A stretch of 64,000 nt of DNA from Parasponia andersonii (taxonomy: Eukaryota > Streptophyta > Magnoliopsida > Rosales > Cannabaceae). The notes under the pieces were generated by a model. It saw only the letters and a list, made by a program, of their open reading frames with translations. It did no database searches and had not been told where the DNA came from. The translations under genes were made by a program, and so were the position numbers. This document shows, piece after piece, positions 1 through 11,500 of the stretch; the stretch's first letter is position 1; each line of letters starts with the position of its first letter. The stretch is taken from contig JXTB01000150.1 of NCBI GenBank assembly GCA_002914805.1, positions 674,900-738,899 of the forward strand, given 5' to 3'.

Positions 1-1971
1 GGGTTTGGTTGTTCTTAATACGACTGTTCCAAGTGGTGGTTCAGTAGAACTCTCTCTTTTTTTTTGTTTTTTGTTTTTATTTGATAATATTGTTTTAATA
101 TTAGGGAGATTTTATTAGGTTAAGGACTTTTAGATTATAGATTTTTGTTATTTGGTGAAGAAATTGAAGTGGGTCAATTTTATTCAACAAATTTTGAGTT
201 ATATATATATATATATATACGTTTTATAGAGTGAGGAGAGGCATCAATTGTTGCAGAAATAATAGAAATAGAAAAGAATTCGACTTAAATGATGCAAATT
301 TTGAGAATTTCACTAATTTTGACGGTTAATAAATTTGCTACTTGTGCCATTTACGGTCTTTTTATATATTCGAGTAAGACACGTATATTGTTAGTACCTT
401 AATTTAATTTTCTAAAAGAAAACAAATTCATTTGTGTTATCATTTTTTTTTTTTTGGTATCTATTGATTTTGCTACATGAATTGTGAAAAAAATAAAGGC
501 TGCAACTTTTATTTGATTGTTGGTGGATTTAGTGCCATAATCTCGGGGAAATTAGGTTGAGAGTTACTTATTAGGTTCAAGTTTTTAACGTGGACAGTGT
601 AGTTATTTTGTAGCGGTTTTATTAGTGAACCTCCTTTTTTGGCTTTGTTTTATTAGGTTCAAGACGTGCCATATAAACCATAAGAGTATTATGTTAAGAC
701 ACACAAGTGTGAGCCAGAATCTAGTGGGAAAGTTGTGAAGATTTGTGATAGGTAAGCAATCTTTTTATCTTTGCTTTTGAATTTTCTTCATCCACTTAAA
801 AACTGCCATGTGTACACTCCTTTGTAGTTAATACCACAAGTTGGATCGTTTGGGATCATTTGTACCATTAACTTTATTTTAAAGGATGTTGATCGTCTGT
901 CTCAGACTCTTTGTCTAGTTCTCTGTCCATCCAACCAGAAGTCGACACGTCATTAAATCTTTTTAATTTTCCTTTCAAACTCATGTTTGCTCTTAACGGT
1001 TAGTACACTTCGTTTGTTAATTTATTGTATGTCCCAAAAAGAAATATGAAAAGAAAGTCAAATTTATATTTATGACCCAAAATAATAATAGTTTTTCTAA
1101 AAAAAATAATCAATTAATAAACCCTGAATCTTTCTCTCTTTAATGGCAGTGCTTATGTTTACGAACGAAAAACAAATACGGCGGCCTCTTATCTTTATAT
1201 CCCAATTAAGAACGTTACGGAGGATATGGAAAGATTTTTAAATTATCATCTTTATTTTTAAAAGTCAATCACAATATTATATTTATTTTATCAATTATTT
1301 TTTAAGATATAAAAATAGTGTAAATATTAACTAATGAATGATGAGAAAAATCTTGATTATCTATTACTTATCGATAATAATAAGATATTAAAAAAATTAA
1401 GATAAAAATATTAATTTTTTTTATAATAAAAAACACAATAATATATTAATAATGTTTTAAACTCTAAAATTTAAATATATAAATACGTATAATTCTCTAA
1501 AATATTATTTTTCCTAAGATATAAGAATATAAATAATGTAAAATTAAATATATTTTTATATATATGGACGGGACGGAATATTATACCCACATTATACCTT
1601 CGTATTAACAATGTGGTTATTCTTCGTTCAGATTATTTTCTCTGTTTAAGTGATTTTTTTTCTCTCCTTTGGAACAGATAACTATAAATAGTGTTATATT
1701 GTTATTCCTAATCTCAACAAATATATAAAAGGAGATATTAAAAAAAAAGAAAAAGAACGCCCAGATCTGTTACTCCAATTAGTCGTCCCATGCAAAATAG
1801 AATTATAGAGAAGCTTTGATGGAAGGATTGGGGCAAAAATCTCTGATTTCAAAGTGATTACTACGTGTAGTGGTGGTAGATTCGCGAAAAACCTTTGTGT
1901 TCGAAGCGATTGGGCGGTACCTGCGGTAGTGATTTCAAAGCAAATCACTAGGTGCAAGATCAAGAAGAGAA
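1..1971. other. AT-rich intergenic DNA, no gene recognised
   Basis: No open frame of convincing length or codon character was found on either strand. The stretch is rich in A/T runs, with a short TA run near 200-220. The last 400 bases are less AT-rich and lead into a short ATG-initiated exon candidate, so they may hold a promoter and 5' leader. Confidence 0.5.
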
Positions 1972-2025
1972 ATGAGATCGAAACCTCATCTGAAGTATGA
2001 AGAGAAAGAGGATGTTCCTTTCTGG
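1972..2025 (+). CDS. Possible first exon (18 codons) of an unidentified gene
   Basis: An ATG opens a short, strongly charged frame that begins MRSKPHLKYEEKED and ends in PFW, directly followed by GTATGT, a good splice donor. The product is not recognised, and it does not look like the signal-peptide start expected of HAP2, whose later exons lie downstream. If it is real, its following exons have been lost or moved by the repeat-rich DNA from about 2.6 to 4.9 kb. It could equally be a chance ORF. No function is proposed. Confidence 0.25.
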
Positions 2026-2594
2026 GTATGTTTTTGCTTTCTTCGATTTTATTTTTATTTTTATTTTATAATTGGATCGTATAAAATTAGAAATAAGATA
2101 AGGTTGCCTTATTATTATTATTATTAAACGGATGATTATAGTCGTCAATGTTGTTAAGAGCAAATGTGAGCTTGAAAGGAAAATAAAAAATTTAATGACC
2201 TGTCGATTTTTGGTTGGATGGACAGAGAGTTTAAGACAGTTGATCTGCAACCTATTTTAAAAGGATCTTAATCCTTTGTCCCCAAATCCCATCTCAATCC
2301 TTATCTCTCCAATTATAATTTGCTATGTCACTCAATTTTATTTTTGAACTTTAACGAACGAAAGACTACAATGGACAACGTTTTAAAAAAAGCATAAACG
2401 AAAAAGCCATTTGTGCCAAAGGCCCGCCTTATTTCTCGAAAGAAAATAAAAAAAAAGAAAAAAAATAAAGAAGAGGAAAGGCCCATCTCAAGATTAGTCT
2501 TGAAGCTCTTCTCCATGATTCTATTGGATTTTTAGTGCTTCCAAATAAAAACTCAAAAAAAATTACAAAAATCAGGTTTAATTTTTTAAAACAT

Positions 2595-2840
2595 TTTCAT
2601 ACATTTTTATTAGAAAAATATCATTTTTAAAAAAAATAAAAAAAAATTATTTTTAAAATGATTACTTATTACTGTTTTTTAAAAAATAGTTATTGATTAC
2701 TAATTACCAGTTATAAATATATTAAGTTACTAACTACCAAATTCTAAAAACTAGTTATTAGTTATTATTTTCAAAAATGATATTTTCTAAATAATTTTTT
2801 TAAAACGATATTTTTCTAAAAAAACCGTACAAAACCTAAA
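2595..2840. repeat. MITE-like AT-rich dispersed repeat, copy 1
   Basis: The segment starts near a TTAGAAAAATATCATTTT arm and ends near an inverted counterpart, AACGATATTTTTCTAAA. The middle is built of repeated TAGTTATT/TTACTAAT words. A clearly related segment lies at 42595-42825 and a partial one near 59100. Small size, inverted arms and dispersal suggest a non-autonomous DNA transposon. The precise ends and target duplication are not resolved. Confidence 0.45.
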
Positions 2841-3763
2841 ATAAATGCAAACTACCGTATTTTTCATTTTTTTTTTCCTGAAAAAATCGTACAATGCCTA
2901 ATTTCTCCGTTCTGAGTTCAAGTTTCCTTATTAGGAGAATTCTATTATAGGAGTGCAAAACTTGCTCATACTAGTACGAGTGTGTTAATATCCATTGGAT
3001 CAAAATCCTAAGTGTAGGGCACGTTCCTAGATCACGTACCACGTGGTCGATTAAGTGGCAGAGTAGATCACAAGAGGAGCGTGTCATCTGACGCGTATCT
3101 AGAGTAACCATTTAAAAGCCACGCGAGTCACACGTGATACCGCATGGACCCATGGGCTGTTCAAAGCCAGGGTCGAATCCATCCCAAATCCTGGACGGTT
3201 CGACTCAATCCAGTCCTTGCCTCGACAGCTGGGGTTTAGAAACCTTGATGGTCTTCCGCTAGAATACCACAGGAGGCAACGCGTTGCTCCAGACCCAGAT
3301 AAGGCATTTGATGCAATCTTGGGTAGGTGCGCATATTGAGCAAACCGTCCTGACAGAACATCGGTTTGTCAAAGTCTCGCCCCCGACAGGCTCAAGTCGT
3401 AGGGGACGGCGAAAAGCAGGCCACGACGATGCAAGAGAAATCACGGTAATCACGGCCCGTGATCTCTGGAGTAAGTCATGGTGGGAAAAGATACTCAATC
3501 CTGGGATTAAGAACCAGAAAAAGCTCCCAGTTATAGGATTATGTATATAAGTCTTGCTTCCCCATCGAAAAAAAGAGATGAAGAGAGACATATAAAAAGA
3601 AAAACTAAATCTTTGCTTCTCAGCCTCAGGGATAAACAACTGACTTAAGTATCGGAGAGTCTTTGCAAGTGGCCACCCCCGCCTCTCCGAACCGACTTGA
3701 AGTAAAAAAGCACGCTGGGATAGTAAAGATACGTGGACAGTTGGTAGATACAACGTCAGCAGT

Positions 3764-4207
3764 TCAGAGACACGTGGACAGCTGGTAAGAATCGCACCAA
3801 CAGTGGGCCTCCAATTTGGCTTTCGCCTCGGCTTTCCTCGCCTCTTTGGCATCGTCGATAGCTCTGTTGCGAGCGATGAAAGCCAGCCCCACCTCCGCCC
3901 TTGCGTTCTGCAGCTCCTGCTCTTTGACCCTGAGCTCGGTTTGGGCTAGCCTGGCGACCTCGGCTTGAGCCAACTTGTCAGCCTCCGCTTCGGCCAACTT
4001 GGCAACCAGCTCCTCACGCCTGACCCTCTCGACGCTCAGAGCGTGAGCCATCGCACTGCTGACCCTAGCCTCGTCCAGGCTCCGATATAGGTCGAAGCTC
4101 ACCCTCAATGGCCGAGTGGAGTGAAGGAATACCTGTAGGACAGGAAAAGAGTTAGGCGATAAGACCCCTCCCGGAAAACACCTTAGCTGCGCACGAGCCA
4201 AAGGCAA
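3764..4207 (-). CDS. Coiled-coil ORF within a retroelement (147 codons)
   Basis: The translated frame contains a long Ala/Glu/Lys/Arg-rich helix (roughly residues 55-135, with repeated KLAEAEAD-, RLAQTEL- and ELQNARAE-like blocks) typical of a coiled coil. It has no catalytic motif. Frames like this occur as extra or gag-adjacent ORFs in plant gypsy-type retroelements, which fits the surrounding LTR-like sequence. The last residues run into the presumed LTR, so the natural stop may have been lost. It is more likely TE-derived than a host gene; its function is unknown. Confidence 0.4.
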   Translation of the reverse strand: MPLARAQLRCFPGGVLSPNSFPVLQVFLHSTRPLRVSFDLYRSLDEARVSSAMAHALSVERVRREELVAKLAEAEADKLAQAEVARLAQTELRVKEQELQNARAEVGLAFIARNRAIDDAKEARKAEAKAKLEAHCWCDSYQLSTCL

Positions 4208-4345
4208 GCGGAGCTAGAGTCTGCCCGTTGGAAGCAGACCCTCCTAGAGAGCACCTTAACTACGCGCGAGACAAAGGCAAGTGGGGCCAGGGTCTGCCCG
4301 TTGGAAGCAGACCCTCCCTAAAGAGCGCCTTAGCTATGCATGAAG
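4162..4345. repeat. About 74-bp tandem repeat, 2.5 copies
   Basis: The words AGACCCTCC, CACCTTAACTACGCGCGAG and GGTCTGCCCGTTGGAAGC recur with a period of 73-75 bases (first word at 4162, 4236 and 4309). The copies differ at several positions. The array lies inside the retroelement-derived region, just upstream of the coiled-coil ORF on that ORF's strand. Confidence 0.8.
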
Positions 4346-7300
4346 ACAGAAGACAGAAGTTAAATCCAAACTCTGTTTATGATTGCCTAAAATACAAAGC
4401 GCGTAGTCGACAGGGACACGGACCCGGAGGCTCTATTTGTAAGAAGCAGGTCTTGGACGGACTCGGAGGGACACATCGGAGTGGTAACGCCCTGTTTGCT
4501 CTCGATAAAAGCCGAGTCTGGGTCTTTTCCTCTACAGCGACGGGTCCAAGCAGTGGTCGACCAACCCCTTGAGCTAGTTCCTAGCGCGTTCCCATTTGGG
4601 ATCGGAGAAGTCCAGCCACACACGCGGGTCAAATTCTACCAAGACAAGTCATAACAGAGGTTATACATTCTCAAAGCCGGATGAGCCAGAACTCACATCC
4701 CGATCTTCAGAGCTAATCTTGTCAATCATAGCATGGGGGGAATTCACTAAAAACTTCAAATTATATACGATTGAGCCAGACCTAGAGGTCGGCTGCACTG
4801 CCGACAAGGGAATGACATCGTATATGATATCCGACCCTGACCATGAACGCGGACAAAAAAAAGAAAAAAAAAAGAGATAGGAATAAACATGAGAAAAATG
4901 CGTTGTTTCTATTATTCAAAATATTTGTTGGGTACACAAACATACCATCATTTGAGGACTTCTACTCTGTAATTCCTCGGCAGGTAGGCTTAATATTCAC
5001 CATTATACTTGTAAGAAACACTGACATCCATGGACTTCATATATTACAATTCATATACAGAGAAAGTAAGAAAAAAAATTTCGGTTTAATTGACTTATTG
5101 ACTTTGTTATTAAAATTATTGTCTAAGTTGTTTTCTCTTATGTTATTGAAGGGTGGCCCTGGTCAACCTCAGGACTGGGAATGAACTTTTCTATGTGGAT
5201 GCTGCTTGAGAGGCTCAGATTTACCTTAGATGGGCTTGAATGTAACAAAATTGGTGTTGGTTATGAGGCTTTTAGTGGTCAGCCAAACTTCTGCTCTTCA
5301 CCTTCTTTGAGTTGCCTGCATAATCAGTTGTGAAACTTTCGTGAGGTTAGCATATCAAGTTGGAAAATAAATAGTATCATATTCCGATTTTTTCCTCTAG
5401 TGACTTGGTTTGAGATTTTGTAATCTATTTTAAGGTACATTTTTCGTTTCTCAAGTTTATGTATAAGATATGCAGGCACAATATTCTTCCTGTATTTAAA
5501 CTGCAATTGATGTAGAAAAATTTATGGAGTTGATCTTGAAACTTGAATATTACTCACAGGCTGACCAGAACAGAATTAGAAGAAGGCAGTTGCCTCTATA
5601 TGGCATTGAAGGAAGGATTGAAAGGATAAACCAGCATCCAGTTATGTCTCAGAATCTAGATTTACATTCTTTATGATTTTTTTTTCTTCTTTTGGAGAAT
5701 GATTTGTTAAGTTTATTTATTTATTTATTGGCAGAATGCAGGGACTCATTCGTTTTCAATAGGAGATACTGAAGTTCTGAATTCAAATCTCTTGATAGAA
5801 CTAAGAGCCGATGATGTAGAATACGTTTATCAAAGATTGGTTTTTATATTCGTCCTTGTATGGATGACTTATTATAAATATCCGTGCTTCTTCTGCATAT
5901 AATCAAATCTTCTTAAATGGATTTGCATATCTTTGGTAAATTATTTTCAGATACAAAATAACTTAAAGAGTCGAATCCTAAAATAAGACTGCATGAATAT
6001 TTTCTATGTATTTTGGATAAAAGTCCAACTTGTCATGCTTTTGCATATGTAAGAAGCTAGTTTGTAATATTTATTTGTTGTTTCTTTATTAAGAACTTGA
6101 TATCTTTTACTTATAGAATATCTTGGATGTTAATTTAAAGTAACAATAGTTTGGCAGAAATGGTAAGAAATATTCATATAGTGATAGAATTTCAAACTAC
6201 TTGAATTATTCTATTATGTTTCATTTTATCTGTTGACTCTTTCTCTAGGAGCCCTGGAAAGATTATAATCATCAATATACCAACATTTGAAGCTCTTTCT
6301 CAATTTGGGGTTACTACAATCACAACTAAGAATATTGGTGATTTGGAAGCATCATATGGCTTAACGGTATTTAAGTTCAATTTTTTGTTCTCTCTGTCCT
6401 CATTTCTTTTACCAACTACTTAAAAATTTACTATGAAACTGAAGTTTTCTCATTTAGGTGTATAGGCCATAGATTAAGGAACTATTACTTGTTTTAATCT
6501 GATCAGCACTTTATCAATAAAGTATGTAACTGATTGATCCCAATGTTGTTGGACGATATGTGTGGAACCACTAGGCAGTTTTCAATTGCTAAGTAGGTTC
6601 CATCTTAGAGAGATTTGGCTTTCTGACCATTGAGGTGTAGTATTTCACATAAAACCCATGTGAATTAAGTTTGTTTGAGTCTCTTTGAAGAGCTATATTA
6701 TAACTTTATATGTGGTAATTTAGCTGATATTTTCTATATTGCAGTTTGATTGCTCCAGAGATGTTATTCTCATGGAGGTATTCTCTTATATATAAAGATT
6801 TAAATCTTCTCACCTATTGCAAACTTTCAAAGAAAATATTTTGATGAAGGATATTTTTCTACAGGAACAATTCTTCATCATGAAGCCGAAAGAGGAGAAA
6901 ACCCCGATCATTTAAACTCTACCCTTTAACAGACCAAGCTGCAAAACATGTTTGTACAGGTAAGACTAAAACTAGAGTTCAGAGAGATTGAGAGGTAGTA
7001 AGCAGTTAGATTCAATGAGTCTTTAACTAATGCTTTATTAAATGTAGCTTTACTGAAGGACTCTGATTATAATGAAGTAGATAGAGCTGAATGCCAATAT
7101 GCTACGACTTCAACTGTCCTTGACATTGGATCACAGGTATAATGGTAGCTTTTAAATTGTTATCTACTCTAATATACATCTTAATTCATCACCAAAAACT
7201 TTCAAAACGTGTGTTATAAAAGAGACAACAGAACTATTTAAAATATGAGATAAGAACATGAGATCAAATATTGAGTGATGCTTGTTCTTCAAGTTTACAT

Positions 7301-7379
7301 ATACGAATGCATGAATCACTTAAAATCATAAATTCGGTGCAGAATGCTCCCTTTCATCCACCAAAGAATAGCATAAATN

Positions 7380-8380
7380 TTGGCCCTTGTTTGAGTCCTC
7401 CATAGCAGACTGTTCTTCAGAAACCGTGTTGAGTGCTCTCTTATCCTTTGGCCCCCGAGGCTTCCAATTGGGTGAAAACCTATGGATATGAAAGCAATTC
7501 TCACTGGTATGACCTTGCTTGTTGCAATGAGTGCACCATGGTCTCTCTCCTTGTTTATTAGGGTTCCTATTTCCTGAAAAACCTCCTGTTTTATTTACTG
7601 CCAGAGCAGTAGTCTCCACAGGTCGATCTCCGGCTGCTGCTACCTGGTAATTCACGGAATTCTGGTCGCCAAGCATCACACGCCGCCTATTTTCTTCTCT
7701 TCTTACTTCTGCAAAGGCCTCTCCGATAGAAGGAAGAGGTTTTCTGCCTAAAATCCTTCCTCTGACTTCGTCTAGGTCACGATTCAGACCTACAAGAAAT
7801 TCGTAAAGCCTCTCCTTGTCAAGATAAATCTTGAACTTCACATGGTCTTCAAGTTCTCCCAATCTGCCTCATAGAAGAGGTCGAGTTCTTGCCAAAGGAT
7901 CTTCAGCATGTTGTAGTAGCCAATCACATCTTGTTTTCCTTGCCTGCTTTTTTTCAGCCGCATCTTAATTTTGAATATTTGAGATGTATTCTCAAAATCC
8001 GAATAATTCTCTTTAATAGCATCCCAAATACCTTTTGCTGTTTTGAAGAACAAATAGGTATGACTAATACTCGTTTCCATAGAGTTTATTAGCCACGCCA
8101 TAACTATCGAGTTGTTGGATTCCCAGGCCGCATACTTCGGACTCTCACGGCTTGGTTTCTTGATTTCTCCATTGATATATCCCATCTTGCCTCTCCCCCG
8201 AATCACCATCTGGATGGATTGAGACCACTGAAGGAAATTTTTTCCATTCAGTTTATGCTGGGTTATTTGAAGAGTGGCATTGTCACTGTATGATTGAGTG
8301 ATCGCCGGTACAGTAGAAGAAGAATTCGGAGAAGGGGCTGAGACTGCAGTGGAAACATCTTCCTCCTTCCTTCCTTCCAT
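7380..8380 (-). pseudogene. Copia gag polyprotein, frameshifted and cut at an assembly N
   Basis: The N-terminal frame (8380 down to about 7850) carries the copia gag start and the UBN2-type motif LNGKNFLQWSQSIQMVIRGRG, then YAAWESNN. A one-base shift near 7850 moves the reading to the next frame, which continues with the gag helix region and a CCHC zinc knuckle (CTHCNKQGHTSENCFH at about 7500-7550). It ends at the N at 7379 before any protease, integrase or RT. It would coat element RNA in a full element; here it is antisense to HAP2. Confidence 0.75.
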
Positions 8381-8494
8381 GGTTGAACCTGGTCACTTAC
8401 TCTCACACAGAAAATTCTCCTCCCCTTTTTTTTTTTTTTTTAGTACTGCCGAATTACAGAGCTCCTGTTTATGGTCGCTCTGATACCATAAAGA

Positions 8495-8724
8495 TGATAA
8501 GAGCTCAAAATAATTTTTTTATTTTTAATCATCTCTGAAAAATTACATAATATATATAGGCTAACTACAGCCTTTACAATCAGTTAAAAAGGAAACAAAT
8601 CAAAGAATAAAACCTCCTAGAATTATGCTTAATCACACATGATACATGGCTATTTACAGCAACTCTTAATCCCCTAAAATCAGCCATACAATCTTTCCTT
8701 AATCTCAGTCTGAGATTTCCAACA
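8495..8724 (-). repeat. 5' LTR (230 bp) of the Copia insertion
   Basis: On the minus strand it runs from TGTTGG at 8724 to CA at 8495, is followed by a 6-base spacer and the PBS at 8488-8477, and is bordered outside by the TAAAT target duplication. No partner LTR is present in the assembled sequence. Confidence 0.8.
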
Positions 8725-9480
8725 TAAATGGTTTCTTTGACTCCATTGAAAGCATCTGGAATGAACTATGGAATGGTTTGATGGATTTCATTACTAGAAA
8801 AACTTGCAGGTATTTGTCTTACTGCGAATTACTACATCTGCAAGTATTGTCTTTGTGAGCCATAAACAAGATTGTTCTTTTATCATTCATCATATTTTGG
8901 CCAAGATTGTATGGCAGAAGAAAATGCTATGGTTTTTTTGACTTTAAATGCCACATCCAATATATATGCATGAGTTGGATTATGATGTTCGGTCTACTTT
9001 TGGCAATTTTTCTAACAGGTAAACCTATTCTTCATTATCTGAAAATTAAACTTCGAAAGTTTCGGCAAGGATTGCATAGCAACAATTTTCTTTGAGTTTC
9101 AGTGCTTGTATTACTTTGGCTTTTACACCAGAAGGGACTCTTTGATCCAATCTATGACTGGTGGGAAGATTATTTTTCAGCTGATAACCAGAATATTACT
9201 GATGCTAGAAGGCACAGAACTCATGTCAACCATAGCCGTGTTCATGATAACAAACATCATAAGCACGAATTAAGGCGCCACAAGAATGGAGCTCAACACA
9301 AGCGAAGAAGTGTTCATAATGATCACAGGCACAACCATCCTGAGAAGGGAGCTGATTATACATGTACACATGGAAGAACACAAGCATAGGCATGTTCGGA
9401 GTTCAAGTGTCATGCAGCATTATGATGACACCATAAGGCAACATAAGCAGAGAAAAGACAGAGAGACATAGAGGATATTT

Positions 9481-11495
9481 AAGATGATCAGATATGAGAA
9501 CATAAGATCACATTCACTCTAATTTGCATAACCAAGTGGGAAGATAATGGAGTATTTCGATGCCATATGATGATATATCACTCTCACTCCAGAAAAACCA
9601 TTCCAAGCACCCTTCCCGCTAGTTTCTAAAGGTTTTGGGAAGTGAATTTGAAGACATGAAAGTATTTGGCAAGAATAGCCCTTTTCTCAGATTCAATAAT
9701 TGTAGAAAATAGATGCATTATATCATTCATCAATATTCGGCTTTCATCATCTTTTTCTTATAATAGTATAAATTAATTTTACTATTGTTATAATATTCTT
9801 AACTACAAAGTACTAATTAGAAACATATATTTAACCTCTAATTCTCTCAATTCTCAAATTCTCAATCATTATACTTTGTATATTTTAATATGGCAACTGT
9901 CCAAATATTATTCCTCTTTCGTATTCCAAGATTAGGATGCATATATATATATATATATGAACATTTTCATGTCTCAATTGTTTTTGCAACAAAGAAGATA
10001 TATCCAATGCTATGTGCCTACAAATATATTTTCTTATAATTACTTAGCGTATTATTGGAGATAATATTAATGAACTGCCTAAACAATGTATATTGTCAAT
10101 TAACAAACGAGTCATGCTACAAATCTTGATAAAATATCTAAAACTAATTTGATTTATGTGACAACATGATGAAACTTTTTAGCATTTAATGTATGTCATG
10201 ATGTTATAATGGTGAAACGATGAGTTAACTTAACTTAACTCTTGATTGGTGAATCGCAACCTTCTACAAATAAGTTCCCCAATTAAGAAATATCAATTCA
10301 CATATTTTGACACCAAATATATAAGAAACCAATTTCGACTACAAACATTCTCTAATTTTCAGATTTTTAACAAAGAATAGAAATTGTCTTTTTTCTTTTG
10401 ATTTTCAATGATGAACTCATACCATTTTCATATTTAGATTTGAAGACTCAAAAATCCAAACATGAATCAAATTAGAAACCAAATTCAAAAACCTTACATT
10501 GCACTTGAATCCAAGGAAACCAATGATGAACCATAAACTTCTATAAATTGGCAAAAAGAGTTGGTGAAAAGTCAACAAAGAAAATGGTACTGAAACTATA
10601 TCTGAGGGTGTGAGCATTTACGTCTAGTATTTTGGAATCACAAGGCCAAAGACGATGTCTAATAAATTCAACAGGTGAACTTTTCAGCCAAACTTTGGCT
10701 GATGAACTAAACCTCAATTGCTAGTCAAATCCTAAAGCTGAGATGGGAAAACTTTCCTGCTGACATTTTATAAGAATTTGTTATTTGGAGTCCCTACCAA
10801 AAAGTAGACTAAAAAATAAACAAATATTTGCCTTGCTTTCCTGCAACATTTTTTGGGGCAGATAATGAACAAAGAATCAAGCTATCATATAATCAAGCTA
10901 TCATATAGTGTAGTTTTAGAAGAAGAACAACGGTCCCAGATTTATAATTCAAATAGCAACAGAACAAAAGAACCGACCAGCTCTAAGACGAGAACGAAAA
11001 TTGGAACTGCATACATTGAGGTCTGCTATACTCTGAGAAACAACACAAGACAGAATGAACTTGTCTCTGCCTCTTACTCTTTTTTTTTTTTTCCCCTCTC
11101 CTCCTCTCTCTAAATCAGTTACAATCATTTGCATTAGAAAACTACAATGAGCATTGTTGTCCAATCACTATAATCCCTAAATTCAGCAAAGAATTCCGTC
11201 AAAGTGCTGATAAAAAAGCATTTCAGAGGACGCATCAGCTTTCCATTCATGAAGCACTGCCTTGCAAATATTAGCATATGTGTGTGAGTTAGAAAGTAAG
11301 AGATCATTGGCAGCGTAATGCCACGATCTGTTGGTGTTACGAAACTCTTTAAGGAACAAATCGAAGATGCTTTACTACTGAAAAATTTTTAGGGCTGAAA
11401 GAATTTCTCAGGACTTGCTATCTTGATGCTTTGCAATCAAGAGCTTTGTTAGCATCCTGTCATGATTGAGCATTGCGCTTATACTCTCAACCACC
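9481..11495. other. Intergenic DNA between HAP2 and PIG-U copies
   Basis: No supported gene. It is AT-rich, with a TA run near 9942-9958 and a T/C-rich tract near 11075-11110. The right end (11408-11495) is the displaced 3' coding tail of the PIG-U copy. Confidence 0.5.
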
Positions 11496-11500
11496 AAAAT

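Larger units (their letters stand above)
2985..4860 (-). mobile_element. Degenerate LTR-retrotransposon segment replacing the 5' part of HAP2
   Basis: The composition changes abruptly to GC-richer DNA unlike its flanks. On the minus strand a coiled-coil ORF is followed by a purine-rich stretch and then TGTTGGTGCG (ending at about 3803). This resembles a polypurine tract beside the start of an LTR, and the LTR-like part would extend left to about 2985. To the right lie a 74-bp tandem repeat and non-coding internal sequence. I found no second LTR and no convincing target duplication, so the element is truncated and its ends are approximate. It lies directly 5' of the first recognisable HAP2 exon. 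Confidence 0.5.
7379..8724 (-). mobile_element. Ty1/copia fragment (5' LTR + gag) inserted in a HAP2 exon
   Basis: The element reads on the minus strand. Its 5' LTR is 8724-8495, beginning TGTTGGAAATC and ending in CA. The PBS (8488-8477, TGGTATCAGAGC, initiator-Met tRNA type) and gag follow. The host exon is interrupted cleanly: TAAAT occurs at 7374-7378 and again at 8725-8729, a 5-bp target duplication. Joining the flanks restores an in-frame HAP2 exon (PPKNSI then NGFFDSIESIW). The left end stops inside gag at a single N (7379), exactly where the rest of pol and the 3' LTR should be, so most of the element is probably missing from the assembly rather than from the genome. Confidence 0.85.
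4915..9480 (+). pseudogene. HAP2: HAP2/GCS1 gamete-fusion protein, decayed 5'-truncated copy
   Basis: HAP2/GCS1 is the sperm-membrane fusogen needed for gamete fusion in plants. The C-terminal half is readable in ordered exons: 4915-4983 (FVGYTNIPSFEDFYSVIPRQ), 5152-5345, 5560-5640, 5735-5835, 6249-6366, 6745-6777, 6865-6959, 7048-7136, 7343-7378 plus 8725-8809 (one exon split by a Copia element), 8918-9018 and 9103 to about 9470. The last exons encode the Cys-rich juxtamembrane part (FFDFKCHIQYICMSW), a hydrophobic transmembrane segment and the family's His/Arg-rich cytoplasmic tail. Lesions: a one-base deletion at about 5181; TGA in place of a Trp codon at 5331; loss of the GT donor after 5835; a one-base insertion at 6901-6904; the TE insertion at 7379; a frameshift near 9340. 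The signal peptide and N-terminal half are absent. Identification is confident; non-function is strongly inferred. Confidence 0.85.

Noticed and set aside
1972..2025. First exon of HAP2
   Set aside because: HAP2 begins with a hydrophobic signal peptide; this exon is highly charged, so it was kept only as an unidentified candidate.
3259..3852. 197-codon minus-strand frame near the left LTR-like region
   Set aside because: No domain or coding character; it overlaps LTR-like sequence and an opposite-strand frame.
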